64,000 nucleotides of DNA, from contig OX638368.1 of assembly GCA_951812925.1 (NCBI GenBank), positions 128,983,309 through 129,047,308 on the forward strand. Reading direction: 5' to 3'. Shown here one piece after another: positions 1-11,500 of the stretch. The position numbers and the translations under genes are program-made. The DNA comes from Calliopum simillimum. Lineage: Eukaryota; Arthropoda; Insecta; Diptera; Lauxaniidae. Below the pieces are notes generated by a model, which was not told the DNA's origin, did not search any database, and saw only the letters and a list, made by a program, of their open reading frames with translations. Positions within the stretch are counted from its first letter, which is position 1; each line of letters begins with the position of its first letter.

Positions 1-129
1 TTTGCAAAGATCAATTTTCATATAAATCAATCAATGCATTATCTTACACATAATTATGACAAATTCAGGAACGTATTGAGCTATTTCGTTTATGTTTGGC
101 ACCTGCATTACAAATTTCATTAAAATAAC

Positions 130-137
130 TTGGACAG
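130..137. repeat. Left target-site duplication TTGGACAG
   Basis: Identical to 1576-1583. It marks the exact boundary of the hAT-like foldback element. Confidence 0.85.
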
Positions 138-1575
138 TAGGGGTGTTTTAGTGCACGAATTTTGGATTTTGATACTTGACACCCCTCAATTTTGTGAGGC
201 TGCAAAAAAAAATGAGTTTGCAAAAAAAATTTTGGGGGTGGGGTGAGGGTAAGGGTTGGCGCATCGAGGTCAAAGATGAGAGAAAAGGAGAAACAATTTA
301 CTTACAGCCCTACAAGAGGGGCCACTTCTAGAGGGTTCAAATGTATGACCGACCCACATTATTTTTTCTCCCCCAACATTTTTACCAAGCATACCTACCT
401 CTTATCTCTTACCCCTAAGGGGGCTTCCATACAAAATTTACATTTTTAGGAAATCGACCCCCACCACCCCTAGGGTGCCTCTAGAAGGGTCAAATGTATG
501 ACCGGCCCCTAATATTTTTTCCTCCCCAAAATTTTTTCCCACCTCACTTACCCTCTTTAGGGGGCCCCCATCAAAACTGACGTCATAGACATAAAAAATA
601 TGGAAAGGAAATCGTCAATTAGGCCCATAACTGCCCAGGAGTCTCTCCTAGAGGAGTAAAATATATGACCGACCCCCATTATCCCCCTCCAAAGTTTCAC
701 AGCTTACCTACCCCCTATTTCCAATCCTAAAGGGGGCTCCGATACAAAGTTACGTTTTTTTTTAAAAACTGCCCCCACTACCCTAACTGTACCATGGGTA
801 CCCCTAGAAGGGTCAAATGTATGACCGACCCCCATTATTTCTAGGAAAATTTATAAAAAAAAAAAATTGGATGGCAGCCCGTTTCAGGGTTGAAAATAGG
901 GGGTAAGCATGTGGGGAAAAAATACAGATCGCGAAAAAATAATGGGGGTCGGTCATACATTTAACCATTCTAGAAGTACCCGTGCGCCAGTTAGGGCAAT
1001 GGGGGCATTTTATATAAAAACAGTAACTTTGTATCGGAGCCCCCTTTAGGATTGGAAATAGGGGGTAGGTAAGCTGTGAAACTTTGGAGGGGGGATAATG
1101 GGGGTCGGTCATATATTTTACTCCTCTAGGAGTGTCTTCTGGGCAGTTATGGGCCTATTTGACGATTTCCTTTCCATATTTTGCATGTCTATGCCATCTA
1201 TTTTGTATGGGAGTCCCCTAAAGAGTCAGAGATACAGGGTAAGTATGTTGGAAAAAAATTTTGGGGAAGAAAAAATATTAGGGACCAGTCATACATTTGA
1301 CCCTTCTAGAGGCACCCTGGGAGTGGTGGGGGTCGATTTCCTAAAAATGTCAATTTGAACCCTCTAGAGGTGACCCCTAAGCATTTGTAGGGCTGTATGT
1401 AAATTTTTTCTCTTTTTCTCTCACCTTTGACCTCGATGCGCCAACCTTTACCCTCACCCCACCCCCAAAATTTTTTTTACAAACTAATTTTTTTTTCAAA
1501 CCCCACAATATTGAGGGGTGTCGTGTATCAAAATGTTGTTACTAAGGGTCTCCATACATTCTTAAAACACCTCTA
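138..1575. mobile_element. Foldback element, hAT-like ends, 8-bp target duplication
   Basis: A 1438-bp palindromic element. The left end is TAGGGGTGTTTTA and the right end reads TAGAGGTGTTTTA on the other strand, fitting the YARNG start of hAT terminal repeats. Both sides carry the exact 8-bp duplication TTGGACAG (130-137 and 1576-1583), the hAT target size. The arms pair along most of their length (for example GCATCGAGGTCAAAG near 260 with CTTTGACCTCGATGC near 1425). Each arm holds about four diverged tandem units of roughly 160 bp, centred on a word like TCAAATGTATGACCGACCCC (near 334, 490, 655 and 810, and inverted near 950, 1110, 1290 and 1355). No transposase is encoded. Confidence 0.88.
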
Positions 1576-1583
1576 TTGGACAG
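1576..1583. repeat. Right target-site duplication TTGGACAG
   Basis: Identical to 130-137. It marks the exact boundary of the hAT-like foldback element. Confidence 0.85.
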
Positions 1584-2155
1584 CATGCCCGAAACTTATC
1601 TGATTAATCCCACTTTTTGTCCAGTGTATAGTATATGTGTTCGGCATATACCTACCATATTTTATGAAAATAGCTTATGAAGCTGGCGAAATATATCATG
1701 TTCAATCAATTAAAAGTGGCCATGGTATTCACTTAACAACGCTTAACGTCCACTTAATTACTGTCATTAAGACAAAAATGAGGAAAAAATTATTTACATT
1801 CTTTCAGTTTTTTAGGACAATCGCCAAAACTCATCGAAGCATTTAGACTCAATTGAGCATTTTTAAAATTAACAAATCTAAATAATTGTAATTGCAAAAT
1901 CAACAGGGACATAATTTTCTTTTTAATTATATTCTTTCATATGTAGGTACAATCTTTTCAACAAGAAAGTAGCTGGTATTTAAGAAAGGCTGAACAATTT
2001 AATCAAAGAATGATTTATGCACATTTTTTCAGCTCTTGCAATCATTCATTCCTCTTGCACTAAGTATTTTGTTTTAATTGAATTGTATGAAATTTTTTTT
2101 TTGTTTTTTTGCATACTTAATTTTTAAGTTTGTCATCTATCATCATTATAGATTG

Positions 2156-3527
2156 ACACATTGTTTTTGAAGGACAGAATTATTACAAAACTGAAAATGG
2201 GTGATTCTAGAGGTTTTTATGATTATTCCCCATTGACCAGAAAATCCGATCATATCCCTCTTCGAGAAAGCCCATTTTCTAGTTACGGCATTAAAAAATA
2301 TAAAATTTTAATACACATCCATAGGTTTTGGTTAAAAACGTTTTTCTTTAAAACGTAATTTGAATTATGTCGATATCTTTTTTTTCTCGGAGAAATCCTA
2401 AACTAAAAGTAAAAAAAAAGTGCAAAAAACACGTATTTTCAAAATTCAGTCTGCGATATCTCCTAGAAAAATGGCTAGGTTTAGGTTAGGATATCTCAAA
2501 AACTAAACGCAATTCTGAGGCAGGTTTCGAATTCAGCATCGCAAAACACATCGAAATTCAACTTAATCATTCATGCTTGACATCAGAATGGAAATTTTTT
2601 ATTTTTTCAGTTCGCCTTTGGAACTCTCTTCCGCATAATCATCAAAAGATTTGCAACGCTAACACCGTTTGACACAAAAAAAAAACACATGAGAAAATCC
2701 AAAAAATTCTTAAAGTAGAGTTAAAAAAAAATACCTGTGTCTCGTGGTTTTTCCCCAGCACATCACATTTTTTTTTAATCGATTTTTGAAGTTTTTTAAT
2801 CCACTGTACATGAAAAAACTAAAAATACCACATTCTTGTGTTAAATCGATGAATTTAACTAAATGATCCTTACATTTGAGGTGTATCATGTGTTTAGCAA
2901 ACTTATGCAAGATATTGCGGGGAATATTTTTGTAGAAAATTTTAACCCTGTACAACCCCCACATGTGGGTCATTTTTGCCCTTTTCTTAAGATCTTTAAC
3001 TATATGATCTTAAGATGGATTTTCTAATGTGTTTTTAAAAAAGTTCGAAATTGTCAAACAGTGTAATCAACGCTAAAATTTTTCTCAATATTTTTCCTTA
3101 ATTAAATTTGTCCTTAGTGTAAATTTTTTTTTTTAACCCTAGTACTCGAAAAATCTTTAGTCTCAATAAATTTTAGGAATAATCATTTTTACTATTTTTA
3201 ATATATAATTTTAATGTCAAACCTAACATTAAGTGAAACCAAAATAATTGTATTCTTATATTTGCAAAACATAATTTAGATAGTGATTATGTCAAAAGAT
3301 TTACTCTTGTTAGCACTATAGGTGATCGAAGATAAATAAATAAATATTTTTTTTTTTTTATTGCAGAAAATGCCTCAACTAGGAAAGGAGATTTCTCGAA
3401 GGGGGGTCTGATCGAATTTTCTGGCCAGTGGGAAAATGATCATAAAAGTCTCTTAATCCACCTCTCATTTTCAGCTTTTGTCGGAATTTTTTTGTAAAAA
3501 TAATCCTGTCCTTCAAGAACACTGTGT
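2156..3527. mobile_element. Foldback element with ACACAGTGTTCTTGAAGG-type ends
   Basis: The left end (ACACATTGTTTTTGAAGGAC) is matched by the inverted right end (CCTTCAAGAACACTGTGT). Both arms then continue for more than 100 bp: GAAAATGGGTGATTC and CTCTTCGAGAAAG on the left pair with the region 3385-3480. The interior 2460-2990 contains sequence shared with copies at 22530-22850, 18930-19260 and (inverted) 42480-42770. No intact gene. The family is not identified and the target duplication is unclear. Confidence 0.7.
2710..2990. repeat. Dispersed repeat, copy A
   Basis: Shares a series of words with 18930-19260 and, inverted, 42480-42770: GATCCTTACAT, a TTATG(C/G)A(A/G)GATATT block, GGGGAATATTTTTGTAGAAA, and TTAACCCTNTACA. 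It lies inside the foldback at 2156-3527, so it is probably interior sequence of that family. Confidence 0.65.
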
Positions 3528-5400
3528 TGAGTAATCAAACTTTGAGAAGCCAAAATTTGTTCACTCAAAATTAATTTTCTTTTTCAGAAACTTAATCAAA
3601 AACTTACCTGCTATGGCATAATCTAGAAAAATTTGTCAGACAGTTTGTTAATAAAACCTTAATAATGGAATTAAGATATTTTTAATGCGACTCTTATTAA
3701 GTCAAGAATGCGTATTAGTTCCACATTTGTTCGTATTCCGAAGTAAAAAGATTTATTTTAAATATTTTTCTGTATGCATGCAAAATGAAGATATCAAACC
3801 GATTGCCGACAACATGGAATCTCCATCTAATACTGTTCAGAATCATTTAACGCAAAAGAAGGTTTTATAAAAAAAAGAAAGCGCTTGCAACGTAAGTGGT
3901 AGACTTGAAAAAAGTAAAACTCCTTTGGTAATGTAAAGAAACGATAAGAAGTATTTTTTGTCTTATATGGACCTTAAAACAATCGTTTGTATAAACATAC
4001 GTTAAAATATTCATTAACTCATAAATACAGGGTATAAACGGTTTTCTTTTCCATACATATAGGTCTGTTCGTTTTGTGATAATTTGTAATAATTTGTACA
4101 AATTGTTACTGAAACGAGTTGGTTTTTTTTCCAAAAGTCCAGTAACGAGAGAGAAAGTGTGAGAGAAAATTGGCAGTTTGTTATGAGAGACCTTGCAAGT
4201 TTTTAATATCTCAAAACCAGGAGCTTATGGGAGCTTTTCGATATTATCGGGCTAAAGTGATATAAAAAAGTGAACTTCCGACAGTTTCTTCAGATTGATT
4301 TATAAAAATAGCTCATGCCATTTTAAACTGATAGGCCACTCAAATGGATTAAACATAATTTGAATGGTGTAAACTTTTAGAACTAAAGAGCTAACTTTTA
4401 GCTGAGTGGGTACCTATTTTGAGTGCAAGACATATAAGGTTTTGATAAATCGCGATACAGCTTTACTCTTAAAATAATGCAAAAAAAGTAAAAAAATGTA
4501 AAAAGCTAATGCAGGTAACATGGTTAGGCATCTTAAAACTACAAAATATCAACAACAAAAAATAATCGATAAATACTTTAAGAACTATATAATTTTCGAC
4601 GTATAACGAATACATAATGAACGGCAACAAAATGTCTATAGACTTTTATTTGTTAAATTATTGCAATTTGTTTTTAATTAAGCTTAATTTATTTGTTTGT
4701 TGTTGTTTATGAACCTAGGATATAAAATTTACATGGTAATAATGTAAATGTTGTGTTGTTTTGCGTAAAAAAAATTGTTAATAAATAAAAAAAAAAAAAA
4801 AATAAAAATTAAAACACACACAAACAACTTAAAAAGTGTGTTAACAAATTATTAAAATTAAAAAAAAGCATATTTTTTGTTTAGCAGCAGAGCAAAATGG
4901 GGGAATAAAATGAAAATTAAGTCATAAAAAAATTGCGCGCATTTAAAAAAAAAAAACATAAAAATTTAACCAAAATATTGCATGCGTAGTAAAATTCTTG
5001 ATTTGTTTTTGTTTTTAATCCCAAAATTTATTATTTTTTTTCTAAAAAATTAAATGTATTTTTTTGCATCATTTTTACAATCATGAATTATTACACATGA
5101 AGAAAATTTTTAAAATTAATTTTAACTGTAAAACTAATGTTTGACTGACTGACTGCATTTATATTTTATTTGTGCGCTGTTTGCGTGTATTTTTATTTGT
5201 ATTTTTTTTTTTCTTTAACTTATAAACAATTTTTAATTGTATTTAAAATGACTGTTTCGTATATAATTCTTCTAATTAAGCTTAATTAAAAATAATTGCT
5301 TATTTGAATAAATAAAAGTTTCTTCAATTTCACCTTCAACTTTGGCTTTAAATTTGGTTTGCGCTATATCTTTGGTATATAGAATAATAAAAATGAAATT

Positions 5401-5409
5401 TTAATCTAC
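5401..5409 (-). other. Weak donor GTAGAT overlapping an in-frame TAA after cher exon 11
   Basis: Directly after exon 11 the minus strand reads GTA GAT TAA. The GT is a usable but non-optimal splice donor. If intron retention occurs, translation stops after two more residues. The DNA that follows (5400 down to about 4700) is extremely AT-rich, as a fly 3' UTR would be, with several TTTATT words on the plus strand that read AATAAA on the minus strand. Confidence 0.4.
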
Positions 5410-5545
5410 CTTAATCGAAAAGCTACCATTTGGTACATCCTTGCCACCGAATTTTACATTAATGTCATAATCACCAGGTTCATTTAGGACATAGTAGATA
5501 TCAAAGAAACCATCCTTCTCCTTGATGATGATGTCATCGATTTCG
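5410..5545 (-). CDS. cher: cher coding exon 11: end of Ig repeat 13
   Basis: 136 nt encoding [40 protein letters not shown] and GSFSIK, the end of repeat 13. Acceptor TTTTTTTAG. The most likely donor is ATTAAG then GTAGAT, phase 0. If unspliced, the frame would read Val-Asp and stop at 5401. In Drosophila the protein continues here with a linker and more repeats, so I favour splicing to an exon beyond position 1. A short isoform ending at this stop is possible (see findings). Confidence 0.88.
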
Positions 5546-8500
5546 CTAAAAAAAATATTAAAAGTTAAAGTGTGTTTAAATGGGTGAATATGGTATTTCA
5601 TGTTCTTACGAAAAACATATTTTGAGATGTGGAGAATCAAAAGTTGAAAATGAGACCGTTAGCTACAGCATCTATCCTTTTTTTCTTGCCTAATGAGAGT
5701 GCCCGCCTAAAGTGACTCATTTGAAGTTGGCTCCGGAATTTTCGAAAACCGAAAGTTTTTTTAGGGTTCTCTGCCCGCTAGGAATAGTTCTGGAGTTCTT
5801 TAACAAAATTCGAAATATGTAGTTCTGTGAAATCGGACCAAAAATCGGAAGTATCTCGCTTTTTTCACTAGAGGATTTCTGATAGCATTTTTGAACTCAC
5901 AAGAAAGAGTTCAGGAGTTTTTCATTTAATTTTTTTTTGGTGTAAAAATTTTTCATAAAAAAATTTCTTGCAAAAAAGAGTTCGGATGAGAGATCTGGAT
6001 AGAGATCTAAAAAAGTTCTAGTGACATTTTTCCAAAATATTCGTGCCTGCTTTTCATTTTAATCGAACAATCATACAAATTTTTTTTAAGCACTCGAAAA
6101 TGTACATTTTATCGTAGAGGAGTTCTGTTTAGAGTTCTGGATAGCGCTTGAAGAGCTCTAAAGAAAATCCTTGTGACATTCTACCAAAATATTCATACTT
6201 TTCATTTTAATCGAAAAATCAGAAAAATTTCGGTTTTCTTCTAACTATCCGACAATGAAAATTTTATCGTAGAAGAGTTCTGATTGGGTTCTGGGTAGCA
6301 CGCAAAGAGTTCTAAAGAAAATCATACTTTTCATTTTAATCGAAAAATCAGAAATTCGAAAATTTTCCAACCAACTTCACATGAGTACTTAAGTGCTCAT
6401 ATTTTGTTAGCACTTTTCACGCTCTTAATCTCAAAAACTATAATGTACTGTGATTTCTATCGACAAACTAAAATTGTGTCATTGGATTATTCAAGACTTA
6501 TAACGCAAGTCTTCAGAAGTATCTATTTCACATTTTTTTTTTTTAAATTTATTAAATTAATGTGACTCACCTTCCCGTCTTTGAGGTCACCTTACATGTG
6601 ACTGCACCATCACCAGCTTCTCGTGCATCTACAGTCATATGACTCTTGCTGCCGGAGGGTTGTATTCTTGGTGCATCTTCGACAAGTTTACATTTCTTTG
6701 CCTCACCGGTTGGGAATGCCTCCAGTTTAAATGGTGAACCTTCGATTTCTTTTTCACCATATTTAATGCTCATATAATATGTGCCGCACTCATCGGGTAC
6801 AAATGACACGACATAAGTACCTGTACCAATTTCTTCCATATACGGCACGTATGATTTACCCTTTGGATTTTTGATAGCAACATTAATATCAGCAAGACCA
6901 GCTTTCTTGGTGTCAATTTCGAATTCGGCGGGCAGAGACGCAGGTGTTTTCTTCTTTTCGTTAACACCCTTTATTTTAACATTCTTAGATTCAGACTTAG
7001 GGAAGACGGTCATGACAAAAGGACTGAAAAAACAATAATTTGCATTTCAAACAACATTAAACATTTTAAATATTCTAGTAATTTACCTGCATGGTACTTC
7101 TTCATCGGCAAACTTAACCTCACATGTTAATACTGAGCCCTGCTTGGGTGGCACATAGTGCACTGCATATATACCATTGCCCTTATCGTCTACATGTAAG
7201 TTATCTACTGGAATACCCTCGGAGTTTGTTAATTTGACTTTTATACGTCCAGGACCAGCTTCAGAAACATCAACATTAAAGTATGTTGGTACACTCTCAC
7301 GAACTTCACCGTGTTCGATACCACTGCCATAAACCTTAACTTTGCTAGGATCAACTGTTTCTTCGACCAACACTCTAAACGGTGATCCAGGTATATGTTT
7401 ATCAGCAAAACGTATGGTGATATCATACTCTCCCGGATCTGTTGCCAAATAATCAACATCACAACTGCCATCACGATTGTCGGTACATGTCATTTTAGCC
7501 TCAGATGGACCTTCAATAGCGAGCGAAAGTCCGCCATTGCCAGCACCTCTTGTTTCGACGGTGAACTTGTTCTTTTGATTAGTCAGCCCTTTTTCTAGAC
7601 CTGGTCCATAAGCTTTACAACGTGATGGATCACAGCCGCTCTTAACATGCACTACAAATGGTGAGCCTGGTACTGGTACATTATCATACATCAACTCAAT
7701 TGTGTGACGTCCAGCTTCGAATGGTGTATACATAATGCGAAAGATGTCGTCTGTGGGACCAGATACAATTTTGCTTGGAAGCACATTACCCTTAGGATCA
7801 AAGATGGCACAAGATAATTTCGTAGAATCGATGCCGCTGCCTACTTTACTCATGTCGACCATAAAGTCAGTGGGAGTATTCATTATGACGCCTATAGTTA
7901 AGATTATATCAAAAGATATTTAGTTATATATCAAACAAAAATCAGAAATTAAATGCAAAAATACGAAACAAAACATTGAAATGAATTAGTGTAAAATGTG
8001 TTAGATTAAGTACTTTTAACAAAAACATAAGAATTTTTACTTCTGTCCTAGAACTATTAACTAGATTCTAGTAACTAGAAAATAAATAAACCACCTTCTA
8101 TGTGGAAATTTTTTAGAACTGCTCGCATGGACGAAAGGTTTAAATATTGTTCAATTGCAGAAGGTTATTCCAGATTATCTTAATAGTGGCGATGTGCGTT
8201 TGCCATTCCAATTGAATTTAGTGGATTTGATACATAAATTTTACATGACTATCGATCCTTTCAAATTCGCAACTTGGAATAACTCGCACACACCTATTAA
8301 ACACTTAACTCATGCTTCTGTGATTAGTGTAATTCAAAATTAATTGGGCAATACAACAACTTAGTTCAGCGGGAAATAAAACTGGATCAATGAATATTAA
8401 ATAGCGTCTTTCGTTAAAAAATAAGAGAGAATAAATTGTTAATGCAAGATATAAAATTGCACAGATACTCGTATGCATGCTGATTATTGAGAGCATAACC

Positions 8501-11500
8501 TGCGCTAAATTGGCAAGTTTCTGGTTTTTTTTTTAAATCGGCCAGGAGAAGCTCCAGTAAAAGCGCGGCTTGTAGTAACGTCAACGGTAACAGCAACAGC
8601 AACAGAAAAAAAACAAGGCCATTTTTTCTAACATTTATTTATATCCTACCATGTGGCTGTATTCCGATACCGCTTACTCGTATGTTCTTCAGATTTGGTA
8701 GTGGTACAATTATTGGCTGGTATGGCGAACCGTTAATGTGACGTTCATTAAAGGTGATGTTCACTGTGTAATCACCAACTTCTGTTGGAAGGTAGGCGAC
8801 ATTACAGGTGCCATCACCGTTATCGCGACAATTTATAGCTGCTTCACAAGGGCCTTCAACAGTGACACCCAAGCCCCCTTGACCGGCGCCACGTGTATCA
8901 ATCATAAATTCAGCTGGTTGACCAACTATACCACGTTCCAGGCCTGGACCAAAGGCATGTACTTTATTTGAATCACTACCGGTAAGGCACTGCAAGCGGA
9001 ATGGCCGTGGCGTAATTGGCGTGCCACCGAAACATATGCTCAAAAGATATTCGCCAAGTTGTGTGGGTGTAAAGTTAACTAGAAATCCTTCAGCCGTTGG
9101 AATAACGTGCGCTTTGATACGATTTCCCGATGGACTTGTTATTGTCACCGCCAGATCTGCCTTTGGCAGTCCATTTGTGATGATACGGAACTGCTGAAGA
9201 CTATTGAGTGGTGCAGCTTGTACGTGAATGAGGAGGAGTTTGTAACGAAAGTTTTTGGACTTAGATGATGACCTTTGTTTGATTGTTTTTTTATGTATTT
9301 TTTATATATAGGTATATAACAATATGAATTGACATTTTTCATATGAATTTGTGAATGAGAAATAAGCGCTCCGGTTTAACTTAAACGTAAACAGCTTAAA
9401 ATATATTAAATACTTACTTGGTTCGAGTCCATCAACTTTTATTTTTGAAACATCAAGAGACTGTTCGACAACAACCTTTTGTCCGAGTGGCACACGTAGT
9501 CCACCATAGGTCATGGTCGTTGTGTAGGCTCCTTTTGTTGGCGGTATAACTTCAACAGTGTAAGTATTGTCATCGTTGTCAATGATGCGGCATGGTACTT
9601 CTGCCTTTGTTTCTTCGTGTACGATTTTCACCTTGAGTTCAGCATCACCAGCTTCACGTGCATCAACATTGAAGTGTGTTGGTATATTTGGACGGACACC
9701 AGGTTGTAGCCATGGTCCGAAAGATTGAACTTTTGTTGCATCAATTGGAACACCAACGTAGATTCGATGTGGTGAATTTGGTGTGGCTACGCAGCCGTAG
9801 TTCACTGAAAATTAAAATGGGAAGATATAGTACATATAAGCCATGAGACTCTAAAACTTAAAATTGAAATTTCTCGATAGTGTTTAATATCATAAGGTTA
9901 CTATTTAGCGTTAAAACCAAGCAATTTTGTTAGTTAAGTAAGTTAAAAAAATCGAGAAAAAAATTCAAAGTTCAAAAACCAAATCATCATTCTGTTTTTG
10001 TAACTTTTTCGAGTACTTGATTGATTTTTTCGATTGGCTTTTAAGTCATCATGATGCTTCACTCAGTAATACGAGGATCTTTTGATAAGTAAAATTTTGA
10101 GCACCTTGGGTCATTTAGTTTGCCATTGAAAGCAGACAACCTCGAGAATTTTAAATAAAATGGAAAAAAGTGAATTTTGCTTGCTGATTAGGTATTATTT
10201 TTAAGCCAAAAAAAGTCTTAACAAATAAAATAGGGACACTTGTTATAAAAAATGGCAAGCCAGTAAGAGATTTGGGTCAAACGAGAAGGTCATAGTGGTG
10301 TGTTAATAGATAACAGTTGTTTAAGGTGTTGGATTTAAAACTTCTGTGCGGGAAATGCAAAAAGTATCGAACTTATTAAACAATTCTCGAAGAGCCCACT
10401 TTTTAAGGAAATTTGATTTCAAAATATAAAAGAAAAAAACGTTCTTCATCTTCTCTCATATGAGGAGAAACAGATCAGAATATGTTCCTGAACTTCAAAG
10501 GAAACATATTTAAACATTTCAACAAAAAGCTTTTTCCACTTTGATTTGGAGATCTTTTTTAACTATTTAACCTCTCAAACTTACCTTCTACAGTATGTGG
10601 TACTCCTGATGTCGGTGTATATGTGCATTTTTTAGTTCCATCTGGGTTATTCTTTATATCCACAGGTATGCGATTTGCATAGACATCATCTACAAAAACT
10701 TCCAAAGGTGCTGATCCAGCTTTTGAAGTATCTACCGTAAAACTAATTGGTTCATCAATAATAACACCATTCTTTTCTAAGCCTGGTCCATATGATTTAA
10801 CCATCTCAGGATGGAAATCTGTGCGTGGGAAAATTTGCGCAATGAACGGGGATTTGGGTATATCTTCATTATCGCACAGGACATGCACAGCATATTCACC
10901 CACCGCAGTTGGATGATATTTAACTAAAGCCGAACCATCACCATTATCATGGCATTCAATTTCCGCTTGTGATGGACCAGCAACAGTGAAACCGAGTGCA
11001 CCAGTTTCACCGTTTGTTTCAACAACAAAGGCAGCCGGATACCCGATGACACCACCATGCAAACCAGGACCATATGCAACAATCGAAGATTCCTTCTTAG
11101 GACCAACTTTAATCTCAAATGGTGATTTAGGCACCTCTTGGCCACTGTAAGTAACCATTACAACATAACGTCCCTCTTTGGTGGGGAAATATACCGCTTG
11201 ATACGTGGTGCCATCAAGCTTGGTCAAGGCAACATTTTGATTTGTACCACCTGGTCCAATGACGCGCACCTCGGGAATACCTTCACCTGCACCTTCGGTA
11301 TAAATTTTAAAATCAGCTTCGTCCGTAACACGCACACCTGTCGCTTGCAGTCCACGTCCAGAAGCGCGAACTTTGCGGGCATCTGAAAGTGGTGCTACCT
11401 TTACGGGGAAAGGACTGTTTGGTATGGGTGTACCAGCATAAAAAACATTCACCGAATGTAAGCCCTGCAAACCAGTCATATATTCACATCGCCATGTGTC

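Larger units (their letters stand above)
1..5409 (-). other. cher intron 11 (at least 5.4 kb, continues beyond window)
   Basis: No further filamin exon is visible between the exon 11 donor and the left edge. The stretch holds a hAT-like foldback element (138-1575), a second foldback (2156-3527), and plain AT-rich DNA from about 3530 to 5400 with A and T runs but no recognisable gene. The small open frames here look random. Confidence 0.75.

Noticed and set aside
10924..11145. Several ORFs overlapping the filamin exons in other frames (also 7241-7474, 8738-8971, 11138-11759)
   Set aside because: These are shadows of the strongly coding filamin exons; none has independent support.
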